64,000 nt of DNA from Phycisphaerae bacterium (GTDB taxonomy: Bacteria; Planctomycetota; Phycisphaerae; Phycisphaerales; UBA1924), in assembly GCA_030432905.1 (NCBI GenBank), contig JAUILU010000004.1:222389-286388 (forward strand), read 5' to 3'. Position 1 is the first letter of the stretch. Every line of letters begins with the position of its first letter. The position numbers were made by a program, and so were the translations under genes. The notes below the pieces were generated by a model. It was not told the origin of the DNA, made no database searches, and saw only the letters and a list, made by a program, of their open reading frames with translations. Of this stretch, positions 53,404 through 61,703 are shown one piece after another.

Positions 53404-54813
53404 GTGACCAGCATCGAACAGAACACGCATGACATGGGCCATCTAGCCGATTGGTCCGTCACGAGTTGGAAAGAGAAGCTCGACCCGCAGCAGGTCGTCT
53501 ACCAGAACCGGGCCGACGTCGATAAAGCCGTCACGAAATTGCGGTCACTCCCCCCTTTGGTGACAAGCTGGGAGATCCAGAAGCTCAAAGAGCAGATCGC
53601 AGAGGCCCAGGTAGGCAAGAGGTTCCTGCTCCAGGGCGGCGACTGCGCCGAGCGGCTCGACGACTGCAGGCCTGAGAACATCACCAACAGGCTCAAGATC
53701 CTCCTGCAGATGTCGCTCGTCCTGGTCCACGGCATGCAGAAGCCGGTCATCCGCGTCGGCCGATTCGCGGGGCAGTACGCCAAGCCGAGGTCGAGCCTCA
53801 CGGAAACCCGCACGGTCGACGGCAAAGAGCTGACGCTGCCGAGCTACTTCGGCGATCTCGTCAACGGCGAATCCTTCGAGCCCGCGACCCGCGAGCCGGA
53901 CCCGCACCTGATGGTCCGCGGCTACCAGCACGCGGCGATGACGCTCAACTTCGTCCGCGCTCTGATCGACGGCGGGTTCGCTGACCTGCACCACCCGGAG
54001 TACTGGGACCTGAGCTTCTTCGGAGCCGCCAGCCTTTCAGAGCAGGCACGCCGGTCGTACAAGGCCATGTCAGACGAGCTGGCCGGGGCGCTGCGGTTCA
54101 TGGAGAACCTGGGCGAGAAGACGGTCGACGACCTGACCCGGGTCGATTTCTTCACGAGCCACGAGGGGCTGAATCTTTTATACGAGTCCGCGCAGACGCG
54201 CGAGGTGCCGAGGCGTTCGGGTCACTACGACCTGACGACGCACATGCCGTGGATCGGCGAGCGGACGAGGGACCTCGACGGCGCGCACGTGGAGTTCTTC
54301 CGAGGGATTCAGAACCCGATCGGCGTGAAGGTCGGGCCGACGGCGGACCCGGACGAGATCGCCAAGCTGATCAAGACGCTCAACCCGAACGACGAGCCGG
54401 GCCGGATGGTGCTGATCGTGCGGATGGGGGCGGCCCACGTCGGGACGAACCTCGAGCCGTTGGTTCGGCGGATCGACGAGACGGGCTCGCCCGTGCTCTG
54501 GATCTGCGACCCGATGCACGGCAACACCCGCAGCGCCGCCGGCGGACGCAAAACCCGCAGCGTCGATGACATCTACGAAGAGCTCAAGGTCTCCGCCGAG
54601 GTCCACAGCCGGTGCGGCACCCACCTTGGAGGGGTCCACTTCGAGCTGACCGGCGAGGACGTCACCGAATGCGTCGGCGGGGCCTCGGGGGTATCTGAGG
54701 TCGATCTCGACCAGAACTACTCCTCGGCCCTGGATCCGAGGCTGAACTACGCCCAGAGCCTCGAGTTGGCGTTCCTGCTCGCCGAGAGCCTCAAATCCAA
54801 CAGAAACACCTAA
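53404..54813 (+). CDS. Class II 3-deoxy-7-phosphoheptulonate (DAHP) synthase
   Basis: First enzyme of the shikimate pathway (PEP plus erythrose 4-phosphate), class II (plant/AroA-II) type. Signatures are RFLLQGGDCAERLDDC, KPVIRVGRFAGQYAKPRS, ESAQTREVPRRSGHYDL, HVEFFRGIQNPIGVKVGP and ICDPMHGNTRSA, with the metal ligands Cys, His, Glu and Asp. GTG 53404 is chosen because AAAGGA lies just upstream; GTG 53383 or ATG 53347 would add 7 or 19 residues. The ~300-bp upstream region, divergent from the H1-like gene, holds no other gene I can support. trpE in the same window depends on this pathway. Confidence 0.94.
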   Translation: MTSIEQNTHDMGHLADWSVTSWKEKLDPQQVVYQNRADVDKAVTKLRSLPPLVTSWEIQKLKEQIAEAQVGKRFLLQGGDCAERLDDCRPENITNRLKILLQMSLVLVHGMQKPVIRVGRFAGQYAKPRSSLTETRTVDGKELTLPSYFGDLVNGESFEPATREPDPHLMVRGYQHAAMTLNFVRALIDGGFADLHHPEYWDLSFFGAASLSEQARRSYKAMSDELAGALRFMENLGEKTVDDLTRVDFFTSHEGLNLLYESAQTREVPRRSGHYDLTTHMPWIGERTRDLDGAHVEFFRGIQNPIGVKVGPTADPDEIAKLIKTLNPNDEPGRMVLIVRMGAAHVGTNLEPLVRRIDETGSPVLWICDPMHGNTRSAAGGRKTRSVDDIYEELKVSAEVHSRCGTHLGGVHFELTGEDVTECVGGASGVSEVDLDQNYSSALDPRLNYAQSLELAFLLAESLKSNRNT

Positions 54814-54834
54814 GCAAAAACCCTGAAGTGCTGC

Positions 54835-54840
54835 TATACT
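54835..54840 (+). promoter_or_regulatory. Putative -10 element of the first PAS-LuxR gene
   Basis: TATACT lies 27 nt upstream of the ATG; the leader holds AAGGGAAAGG. No convincing -35. Confidence 0.4.
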
Positions 54841-54867
54841 TGATGACTCAAGGGAAAGGCAGCGCTC

Positions 54868-55566
54868 ATGGCACATGATGAGTCTGGCTCTGTACACACT
54901 CAAGACCAGTTCCACCCCTCTGCTGTAGAGAAAGACATTCTCTGCAGCGCGATTCAGGAACACCCGTTCATCGGAGCTTCGCTCATTAACTCCGATGGCA
55001 AGTTCTTCTGGGCCAACACCCGGTCGAAGCTGCTGTACCTCGGTGATGCGAATGCGACGGTTGTTGGCAAGACGCTCTACGACCTGTTCCCGAAGGAATG
55101 GTGCGACGAGCGCGTCAACCTCATGCGAAAGCTCAACGAGACAGGCCAGCCCGGCATTCTCCGGCACATCCGCCGAGGCCGATCGCTGATGGTGACGTAC
55201 AACCAGATGGACACGCCAGAGGGCGAGGCCCAGCGGTATCTGATCCTGATCGCGGAGGCGGAGGACAACGACGAGATCCCGGTGCCAGAGAACTACCACC
55301 AGTTCGAGACGGGCCTGATCGACCTCGGCCCGCTGGACAAGCTGTCACGCCGGGAGATCGAGGTGCTGGCGCTGATCAGCCAGGGCAAAACCACGGAAGA
55401 GATCGCCAAGGAACTCAGCCGATCGCCCAAGACGATCGAAGCCCACCGAAGCTCCATCGCCCGCAAGCTCGGCATGAAGAACCGGGTACAGCTGGCAGAC
55501 ATCGCGCGGAAGGCGGCACTGGACATCCAGCACGCCGACATGAAACGTGTCAGCGAAGAGCCGTAA
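54868..55566 (+). CDS. PAS-LuxR transcriptional regulator (copy 1)
   Basis: 232 residues. Residues ~25-130 look like a PAS-type sensory domain (HPFIGASLINSDGKFFWANT, then LYDLFPKEWCDER). Residues ~165-225 form a LuxR/FixJ helix-turn-helix: LSRREIEVLALISQGKTTEE, IAKELSRSPKTIEAHRSSIA and RKLGMKNRVQLADIA. There is no receiver domain with a phosphorylated Asp, so the input is probably a small molecule or redox signal at the PAS. A paralogue follows 201 bp downstream. AGGGAAAGG lies upstream of the ATG. Confidence 0.9.
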   Translation: MAHDESGSVHTQDQFHPSAVEKDILCSAIQEHPFIGASLINSDGKFFWANTRSKLLYLGDANATVVGKTLYDLFPKEWCDERVNLMRKLNETGQPGILRHIRRGRSLMVTYNQMDTPEGEAQRYLILIAEAEDNDEIPVPENYHQFETGLIDLGPLDKLSRREIEVLALISQGKTTEEIAKELSRSPKTIEAHRSSIARKLGMKNRVQLADIARKAALDIQHADMKRVSEEP

Positions 55567-55589
55567 GACTCTAAACGGCAAGGCAGCCA

Positions 55590-55606
55590 TTGCGAAATCT
55601 TCGCAA
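55590..55606 (+). terminator. Short hairpin after PAS-LuxR copy 1
   Basis: A perfect 7-bp stem TTGCGAA / TTCGCAA with a 3-nt loop, 24 nt after the stop codon. It has no T-tract, so it could be a weak terminator or an operator. Confidence 0.35.
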
Positions 55607-55681
55607 TTGGACCCGAGTAAATTGTCTACACAAATATCTGTATTGCCAGTAAGCCCCGCGTTTTCGTGTATCCACCTTAAG

Positions 55682-55708
55682 GCAATCCCCTTATTCTACA
55701 GGGGTTGC
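55682..55708 (+). promoter_or_regulatory. Hairpin/operator-like element upstream of PAS-LuxR copy 2
   Basis: GCAATCCCCT (55682-55691) pairs with AGGGGTTGC (55700-55708), one base bulged, around an 8-nt loop. It sits in an A+T-rich 201-bp gap just upstream of a TTGACT (55729-55734) -35-like hexamer, where a regulator site would be expected. Confidence 0.35.
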
Positions 55709-55767
55709 GCCGGTTTTAAGCCAAGATATTGACTTCCCAGATTCACAACCATCTAGCATCGGGGCGT

Positions 55768-56448
55768 ATGCAGCAACTCCAAAACGAATCCACTATCGCC
55801 TGTGATATGAACCCTTGCGTCGATGCGATTTGTCATATCTTCAAGCACCACCCGTTTTTAGGTGCTGGTGTCGTCGACTACGACGGCAACATCCTCTGGG
55901 GCAACGCCCGCGGGAAGCAGATGTACTTCAACGATTCGACGCTCGACTACGCGGGCAAGACGATCGCTGACTACTTCCCGCCCATCATGGCCGAGGAGAG
56001 GCTCCGTTTGATCCGCGAGGTCTGCGACATGGGTCGGCCCGCGTACCTGAGACACATCCGCCTGGGCAAGTCGATCGTGACCACGTACAACAAGCTGCCC
56101 GAGACAGAGGGCGAGCCCAAGACCGTGCTTGTGATGGCGGGCGAGGCCAGCGACGACGAGCAGCTCAAGATCACCGAGGACTACATCCGGTTCGAGACCG
56201 AGCTTGTGAATCTCGGCCCGCTGGACAAGCTCTCGGGCCGCGAACTCGAGGTGCTCGCGCTGATCAGTCACGGCCTTACCACGGTCGAGATCGCCGAGCA
56301 GCTCAAGCGTTCGCCAAAGACGGTCGAGGCGCACCGCAGCGCAATCTCTCGCAAGCTGGGTGTGAAGAACCGCATCCAGCTTTCCGAGATCGCCCAGAAG
56401 GCGATGCTGGAGCTCAGGCACGCCAAGCTCAAACGCGTCGCGATCTGA
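55768..56448 (+). CDS. PAS-LuxR transcriptional regulator (copy 2)
   Basis: 226 residues, the same architecture as copy 1 and clearly paralogous: HPFLGAGVVDYDGNILWGNA in the PAS region, a shared NLGPLDKLSGRELEVLALIS block, then an HTH with LTTVEIAEQLKRSPKTVEAH and RKLGVKNRIQLSEIAQKA. It lacks a receiver domain. ATG 55768 is chosen over TTG 55729, which falls in a -35-like TTGACT. The upstream gap is A+T-rich and structured, unlike the coding DNA, so this copy probably has its own regulated promoter. Confidence 0.9.
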   Translation: MQQLQNESTIACDMNPCVDAICHIFKHHPFLGAGVVDYDGNILWGNARGKQMYFNDSTLDYAGKTIADYFPPIMAEERLRLIREVCDMGRPAYLRHIRLGKSIVTTYNKLPETEGEPKTVLVMAGEASDDEQLKITEDYIRFETELVNLGPLDKLSGRELEVLALISHGLTTVEIAEQLKRSPKTVEAHRSAISRKLGVKNRIQLSEIAQKAMLELRHAKLKRVAI

Positions 56449-56599
56449 CCGACCAAAGTTCAACCATTGTAGTTTTTCCGTGAAGTCGCCCGGGGTGCCG
56501 AACTTTGGGGATACCGGTGTCGTAGTTCCTTCCGTGCTCCATACTCGTGGGCTGACACTCGGCGCCATACTGCGTCACGCGGGGAAATAGGAATACACG

Positions 56600-58225
56600 A
56601 TGAAGACGAACTCTTTTGGAGGCGTTTCTGCGCCTGCGGTTTGCGCACTGTCCGCTGTCCTGATGTTCGCGGGCCAGGCAAGGTCTCAGGTTGACACCCG
56701 GGACTGGCTGACGCTTGAGAGCGGAGCATGGTCCGATGCATCGAGATGGTCCGACGGCGACGTACCCAACACGCTCATGGAGCAGGCAAGGCTCAGCCCG
56801 AGTTCGAGCCGGGAGTTCGGCGCGACGCCGACGGTTTCGGTCGATGGCCACTTCGAGGTTCACCGGGTGCTTGGCAACGGGACGGTCGATGTATTGATCC
56901 CCGCGGGCAACTCGCTCAAGACGGCGCTCGGTCTTCTCGGCGTGGACGGGCACCTGCGTGTGCTCGTCGGCGATGACTCAACATCGGGCGCGGTCGCGGA
57001 GCTTGAGTTCACCCTGGGCCGAACGTCGATCCGCAACAGCACGGTTGCGCTTGGTGGCGCGGACAGCAACTCGGTGCTCAGGTCGTTTGAGCACGCGGTG
57101 GTCATCGACGAGGATTCGATGGTGGTCGGGCAGGGCCGAATCGAAGGACAAATCAGCAACGGCGGGCTCGTCGAATCACGCGATGACGGGTTCGGTGATG
57201 TGCTGACACTCGATTGCGAGTTCATCAACAACCACGGCGTAGTCCGGGCCGGCAGCGGGAGCACGATCGAGTTTGTTGATGCCGAGATCATCCACCCAAG
57301 CGACGGCGAGATTGTTACCTCTGGCACCGTGCACTTTCGAAACAGCATCGTCAACGACGGCATCTTTCGGAACGAAGGCCGAGCAGGAGGTGTTGTTACG
57401 GGGGACTGCGCCTTTGACGGGCTGGTGCTTGACGCGGGTCTATCGATCGACGGCTACCTCGAACTCAGAGGCGGCGAGCTTGTGAACAACGCGTTCAACA
57501 CAATGACCTCCAAAGGCCTGCTGGCGATTGACGAAGACACAACACTGACGGGTACAGGCGGCTTCGATATGTGGCGAACAGAGCCACAGAGACGGGTTGC
57601 TGGTGGTTCGGATGTGGTTCTCACCAACGACTCCGAGCACACGCTCTCCGTTCGAGGCACGTTTGAAACGGGGCTGACCAATCTCGGTGAGCTGAACATC
57701 CGCGGCAACGGTGCTGAAAGCTACACACTCAGGATCATCGGGCCGTTCGTTCAGGAATCGACCGGTGTGCTCGACCTGACCATCTTAAACCACGACAACT
57801 CACGCACGGGCGACATGGTCATCGTCGATAGAAACAACGCCGAACTCGGCGGCAAAGCGCTGGTCCGTGTCAACGGGAACGGCGACTGGGACCTGAACAC
57901 GTTTACCATCCTGCGTGTTTTAAGCAACGGGCAGGGCCAAGCGGTGTCGGGACAATTCGAGACGATCGAGCTGAGGCGTTCCGGTCCCGCGATGAGGATC
58001 AGCCCGATCCCCGAGATGATCTACCTCGATGACCGGGTCGATGTGGCGCTGTACTGCAAAGCCGACGTGAACCGCAACGGCTCGATCGAGCCGACCGACT
58101 TCGCCGCCTGGATCGGTGCGTACCAGAACAACAGCGACCTCGCGGACGTGAACGAGGACGGCAACCTGACGCAGGCCGACTTCTCGAGCTGGATCAACTA
58201 CTACAGCATGCCCTGCGGGAACTGA
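56600..58225 (+). CDS. Secreted beta-solenoid-like protein with C-terminal dockerin domain
   Basis: 541 residues with a Sec signal peptide (residues 1-31, cut near QARSQ). The middle (about 40-470) is made of irregular beta-rich repeats like autotransporter/pectate-lyase-type adhesins (SGAWSDASRWSDGDVPN start, then SNGGLVES, ...FINNHGVVRAGS). The end is a single type I dockerin with two EF-hand-like calcium loops, DVNRNGSIEPTDFAAWI and DVNEDGNLTQADFSSWI, then a terminal Cys. In planctomycetes such 'GC-type dockerin' tails mark surface or exported proteins. AGGAAT precedes the ATG. Confidence 0.85.
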   Translation: MKTNSFGGVSAPAVCALSAVLMFAGQARSQVDTRDWLTLESGAWSDASRWSDGDVPNTLMEQARLSPSSSREFGATPTVSVDGHFEVHRVLGNGTVDVLIPAGNSLKTALGLLGVDGHLRVLVGDDSTSGAVAELEFTLGRTSIRNSTVALGGADSNSVLRSFEHAVVIDEDSMVVGQGRIEGQISNGGLVESRDDGFGDVLTLDCEFINNHGVVRAGSGSTIEFVDAEIIHPSDGEIVTSGTVHFRNSIVNDGIFRNEGRAGGVVTGDCAFDGLVLDAGLSIDGYLELRGGELVNNAFNTMTSKGLLAIDEDTTLTGTGGFDMWRTEPQRRVAGGSDVVLTNDSEHTLSVRGTFETGLTNLGELNIRGNGAESYTLRIIGPFVQESTGVLDLTILNHDNSRTGDMVIVDRNNAELGGKALVRVNGNGDWDLNTFTILRVLSNGQGQAVSGQFETIELRRSGPAMRISPIPEMIYLDDRVDVALYCKADVNRNGSIEPTDFAAWIGAYQNNSDLADVNEDGNLTQADFSSWINYYSMPCGN

Positions 58226-58238
58226 CCGAACGAGCAGC

Positions 58239-58829
58239 TCACTCTTCTGACGCCGATCCCCGGTATCGCTTGGCCATCGCGTCGAGCGATCCGGGGATCA
58301 CGCGTATATCGCCGATGGTTGTGCTGAAGTTCACGTCGCCCTCCCACCGCGGGACGAGGTGCACGTGCAGGTGTTGCGGCACGCCCGCGCCGGCGGCTCG
58401 GCCTTGGTTGATGCCCGTGTTGATGCCGTGGGGTTCGAGCGTGCGCTCCATGAGATCGGTCGCGCGGTCAACGAGCTTCCAGAGTTCTGCCCGTTCTTCC
58501 TCGGTGTAGTCGAGCAGCCGAGACCGGCTTGTGCCTAGCGCAACGAGCAGGTGCCCGTTGGCGTACGGGTACCGGTTGAGAAAGATCATGCCGAGGTCGG
58601 AGCGCTCGATGACGTGGTTCTGGTGGTCGTCTTCCGGAGTCAGCCAGTAGTCGCGGATGAAGCAGCCGGTGTTGGGCGCGGCTTGCTGCTTGGCTTTGCG
58701 GGCCTCTTGTTCATCGCTGACGCTGCCGAGGGCCTCGATGTATTTCAGCCTCCACGGCGCGTCGAGCTGGGACGGCCCGGTCCGGCCTTGCGGGTTCGGG
58801 TTGTGCGGGTTGTCCGGCTTGGTTGACAT
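58239..58829 (-). CDS. HIT-family nucleotide hydrolase/transferase
   Basis: 196 residues. The histidine triad is in the canonical form PQHLHVHLVPRW (His-x-His-x-His), where the middle His forms the nucleotidyl intermediate. FLNRYPYANGHLLVALG is the nucleotide-binding strand and GINTGINQGRAAGAGVP the substrate loop, as in Ap4A phosphorylase-like and Fhit-type members. The N-terminal ~25 residues are a Pro/Asn-rich tail. TACACT lies 6 nt before ATG 58829; no ribosome site. Confidence 0.92.
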   Translation of the reverse strand: MSTKPDNPHNPNPQGRTGPSQLDAPWRLKYIEALGSVSDEQEARKAKQQAAPNTGCFIRDYWLTPEDDHQNHVIERSDLGMIFLNRYPYANGHLLVALGTSRSRLLDYTEEERAELWKLVDRATDLMERTLEPHGINTGINQGRAAGAGVPQHLHVHLVPRWEGDVNFSTTIGDIRVIPGSLDAMAKRYRGSASEE

Positions 58830-58835
58830 GCACCA

Positions 58836-58841
58836 AGTGTA
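58836..58841 (-). promoter_or_regulatory. Putative -10 element of the HIT gene (leaderless)
   Basis: The minus strand reads TACACT, then 6 nt, then the ATG, with no ribosome site. Divergent from the CBS-domain gene. Confidence 0.5.
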
Positions 58842-58910
58842 CGTCGGGACGCGGGCTGCCAAACCCGGGCGGGGATCGCGCCGATATCCAGACGTAGAAG
58901 GAGCGCTGCC

Positions 58911-59378
58911 ATGTGCCAAGTCGAGATCGATTCCACGACGCCGGTATCCGCGATCATGTCGAAGAAGATCGTGACGATCGCGCCGGACGATTCGCTGCAG
59001 GTGGTCCGCAGGCTCTTCGATGAGCACAGCTTCCACCACCTGATCGTCGCCGAGGGCGGCAAGGCGATGGGGGTCATCAGCCACCGCGATCTGCTCAAGA
59101 ACCTCAGCCCGTTCGTCGGCACACTCAGCGAGAAGAGCCGGGACACGTGGACGCTCGATAAGCGCGTGCATCAGGTGATGTCGCGGTCGATCGTGTGGGC
59201 GGACAAGGACACGCCGATCACCGAGGCCGCGCTGCTGATGGCCGCCAACCGGATCTCGTGCCTGCCGATTCTGGATCAAAAGGGCCGGCCCGTAGGCATC
59301 GTGACCACGGTCGATGTGCTCCGCTGGATCGCCGAAATCCTGCAGCCGGAGCTGGGCTGTCAGTCCGAGGCGGCGTAA
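58911..59378 (+). CDS. Two-CBS-motif protein
   Basis: 155 residues consisting of a CBS pair: MSKKIVTIAPDDSLQVVRRL with MGVISHRDLLKNL, and MSRSIVWADKDTPITEAALL with VGIVTTVDVLRWI. Stand-alone Bateman modules sense adenosine nucleotides. No other domain is attached, so the partner is unknown. AAGGAG precedes the ATG. It is 71 bp upstream of pepA but probably separated from it by the palindrome and promoter at 59391-59410. Confidence 0.92.
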   Translation: MCQVEIDSTTPVSAIMSKKIVTIAPDDSLQVVRRLFDEHSFHHLIVAEGGKAMGVISHRDLLKNLSPFVGTLSEKSRDTWTLDKRVHQVMSRSIVWADKDTPITEAALLMAANRISCLPILDQKGRPVGIVTTVDVLRWIAEILQPELGCQSEAA

Positions 59379-59390
59379 GGCCTGCCCGCT

Positions 59391-59402
59391 GGTGTATACA
59401 CC
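59391..59402. promoter_or_regulatory. Perfect 12-bp palindrome upstream of pepA
   Basis: GGTGTATACACC is self-complementary over 12 bp and lies 48 nt before the pepA ATG. It could be a dimeric repressor operator or overlap a -10 (TATACA). A TGTATACA core also occurs upstream of the cystathionine beta-synthase gene near 43,582. Confidence 0.4.
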
Positions 59403-59407
59403 GCTAG

Positions 59408-59441
59408 ACTCCGTTTCCTTCCTTAAGTACTGAAACGGAGT
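59408..59441 (+). promoter_or_regulatory. Leader hairpin that encloses the pepA ribosome binding site
   Basis: ACTCCGTTTC (59408-59417) pairs perfectly with GAAACGGAGT (59432-59441) around a 14-nt loop. The 3' arm contains GGAG (59437-59440), the ribosome site 9 nt before ATG 59450. If both arms are in the mRNA, the hairpin would hide the ribosome site. Confidence 0.5.
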
Positions 59442-59449
59442 TCTTCACA

Positions 59450-60946
59450 ATGTTCGATTCGATCTCAGTCGGTGGCCGGGGCACCCCCTCGGCGGTTGTT
59501 GTTGGCAATTTCAAGGGCAAAGGCCTGCACGCCTCGAACAAGGCGATCGACACCGACGGCTCGGTCGCCGAGGCGCTCAAGCGGCCCGAGGCCTCCGGCG
59601 CGTACAGCAGCATCGTCGAAGCGTTCCCGAAGGGCACGGGCAAGTCGAAGTCGGCTTCGCGTGTGCTCGTCGCCGGCCTTGGTGAGCAGAAGAAGCTGAC
59701 CGTTGGCTGCTTCCGTGAGCTGGGCGCCGCGGTTGCGCGTCAGGCGTCGAAATTCAAAGCGACCGCGCTGAAGATCGACTTCTCGGGACCGATCAAGGAC
59801 GCCAAGCTCGATGAGGCCGCATGCGGCAGCGCGTTCGCCGAGGGCTTTGGCATCGTGAGCTGGACGTACGACTCGCTCCGCGGCTCGGCGACAACCAAGG
59901 CCGACCGCACCAAGGTCTCGCTCCAGTCAGACTCAAAGTCGTTTAGCAAGGGCATGGACCGCGGTCTTGGTCTTGCGACGAGCGCGAACATCACGCGTGA
60001 TCTGAGCCAGACGCCGCCGAACATCGCGACGACGACGTACATGGCAAGCGAAGCAAAGAAGATGGCGCGTCAGGCGGGCCTCAAGTGCACCGTCTACAAG
60101 GGAGCGCAACTGGAGCAGATGGGCCTGACCGGGTGTCAGGTTGTTGGCGCGGCCAGCGAGCACCCGCCCTGCATGATCCGGCTCGAGTACACCCCGGCGC
60201 GGGGCGGCAAGCGCAGCAAGCCGACCGTCCTCGTGGGCAAGACCATTGTTTACGACTCGGGCGGGCTCTCGCTCAAAGTCGGCGGCAGCATGAAGGGCAT
60301 GAAGCGCGACAAGGACGGCGGCTGCGCCATCTTTGGCGCGATGCACGCCATCGCGACCGTCATCAAGCCCAACTGCAGGGTCGTCGCGCTGCTCATGTGC
60401 GCCGAGAACTCGGTCAGCGACGAGGCCTACCGCCCGGATGACGTCATCACCTTCGGCAACGGCGTCACGGTCGAGGTGACCAACACCGACGCCGAGGGCC
60501 GGCTCGTGCTCGCCGACGGCCTCGTCCACGCGTGCAGCAAAGAGAACCCGGAAGCGATCATCGACATGGCGACGCTCACCGGCGGCGTGGTCGTCGCGCT
60601 CGGCTCCGCGTTCGCGGGCATCTGGTGCGACGACGACAAGCTCCGCTCGGCTCTCGAAGAGGCCGGCGAGGCAACCGGCGAGCGCGTCTGGCGCTTGCCG
60701 CACGACGAGCAGTACCGCGAGATGATGAAGAGCCCGGTCGCCGACATCGTCAACAGCGCCCCGGTCCGCGAGGCGCACCCGATCCAGGGCGCGGCGTTCC
60801 TGAGCTACTTCGTCGAAGAAGGCATCCCGTGGGCGCACATCGACATCGCCGGCACGCACGCGACCGACAGCCCCAAGGGCATCTTCAACCCCGGCCCGAC
60901 CGGCTTCGGCGCGCGCCTGATCGCTGAGTACTTCGAGTCGCGGTAA
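59450..60946 (+). CDS. pepA: Leucyl aminopeptidase (M17 family)
   Basis: Two-metal cytosolic aminopeptidase, hexameric in known members, 498 residues. The N-terminal macro-like domain is about 1-170. The catalytic domain has GKTIVYDSGGLSLKVGGSMK with the metal and catalytic Lys, MKRDKDGGCAIFGA (the usual DMGGA is altered to DKDGGC), and the family signature NTDAEGRLVLADGL. PepA can also bind DNA at some operators in E. coli; nothing here tests that. The leader carries a hairpin around the ribosome site. ATG 59450. Confidence 0.94.
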   Translation: MFDSISVGGRGTPSAVVVGNFKGKGLHASNKAIDTDGSVAEALKRPEASGAYSSIVEAFPKGTGKSKSASRVLVAGLGEQKKLTVGCFRELGAAVARQASKFKATALKIDFSGPIKDAKLDEAACGSAFAEGFGIVSWTYDSLRGSATTKADRTKVSLQSDSKSFSKGMDRGLGLATSANITRDLSQTPPNIATTTYMASEAKKMARQAGLKCTVYKGAQLEQMGLTGCQVVGAASEHPPCMIRLEYTPARGGKRSKPTVLVGKTIVYDSGGLSLKVGGSMKGMKRDKDGGCAIFGAMHAIATVIKPNCRVVALLMCAENSVSDEAYRPDDVITFGNGVTVEVTNTDAEGRLVLADGLVHACSKENPEAIIDMATLTGGVVVALGSAFAGIWCDDDKLRSALEEAGEATGERVWRLPHDEQYREMMKSPVADIVNSAPVREAHPIQGAAFLSYFVEEGIPWAHIDIAGTHATDSPKGIFNPGPTGFGARLIAEYFESR

Positions 60947-60991
60947 CGCACCAATCGAGGCGATGCAGGGGATCGGATCGCCGCGTCGGGT

Positions 60992-61000
60992 TGTTATGAT
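60992..61000 (+). promoter_or_regulatory. Extended -10 promoter of the YdeI-like gene (leaderless)
   Basis: TGTTATGAT contains an extended -10 (TG, one base, TATGAT) ending 6 nt before ATG 61007. No ribosome site is present, so transcription should start at the start codon. Confidence 0.6.
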
Positions 61001-61006
61001 CCGTGG

Positions 61007-61549
61007 ATGATCCGATTCTCTGCGAAGCTGTGCAAGCCGAAACGTGTTAAGGGCGAACGGGCCGCGGCGTGGACGTTTCTTGCGCTGCCCCAGAAGGCCA
61101 GCGACAAGCTCCCCGCGCGCAGCATGGTGTCTGTCGAGGGCACGTTCAACGGCACGCCGTTCTGGGAGACGCTCCAGCCCGACGGTCAGGGCGGGCACTG
61201 GCTCAAGGTCAGCAAGAAACTCAGGCTCGAAGCCGGCGCGGAAGCGGGCGACAAGGTGACGCTCTCGATCGAACCGATGTCAGAGGAGCCGGAGCCGAAG
61301 GTGCCGACGGATCTGCGCAAGGCGCTCGCGAGCGAGCCCGATGCCAAGGCGGTCTGGTCTGACATCACGCCCTTGGCGCGTCGGGACTGGATCCAGTGGG
61401 TCACATCGGGCAAGCGAGCCGAGACCCGGATCAAGCGGATCGCAACGGCGTGCGACATGCTCTCCAAGGGCAAGCGCAGGCCTTGCTGCTTCGATAGGAC
61501 AGGGATGTACGACAAGAGCCTGAGCCTGCCCGAGGCGGACGACGAGTAG
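61007..61549 (+). CDS. DUF1905 / YdeI-OmpD-associated family protein
   Basis: 180 residues. The N-terminal half (about 1-85) is a DUF1905-type small beta-barrel (FSAKLCKPKRVKGERAAAWT, then SVEGTFNGTPFWETLQPDGQ and GHWLKVSKKLR). The C-terminal part (about 105-165) is the YdeI-like helical segment with PTDLRKALASEPDAKAVWSD and KRAETRIKRI. Function is not established in the family. The extended -10 directly before the ATG fixes the start. Confidence 0.85.
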   Translation: MIRFSAKLCKPKRVKGERAAAWTFLALPQKASDKLPARSMVSVEGTFNGTPFWETLQPDGQGGHWLKVSKKLRLEAGAEAGDKVTLSIEPMSEEPEPKVPTDLRKALASEPDAKAVWSDITPLARRDWIQWVTSGKRAETRIKRIATACDMLSKGKRRPCCFDRTGMYDKSLSLPEADDE

Positions 61550-61703
61550 GTCGGGACAGGGAATCGTGCCGGTTTGGTCGCTCGTTTCGCGTCGCCAAGG
61601 CCCCCAGAAGCCGAGCGAAGCGGGATTCGGGGTATGCAAATCGGTTTCAATGTAAGCTATGCAATCAAGGGCTAGGTCCCTTGCCCACTCGGAGGTCTTC
61701 CTC

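Noticed and set aside
55547..55732. Small 61-codon open frame between the two PAS-LuxR genes
   Set aside because: It crosses both hairpins, has no ribosome site, and its translation has no coherent features. Better explained as regulatory DNA.
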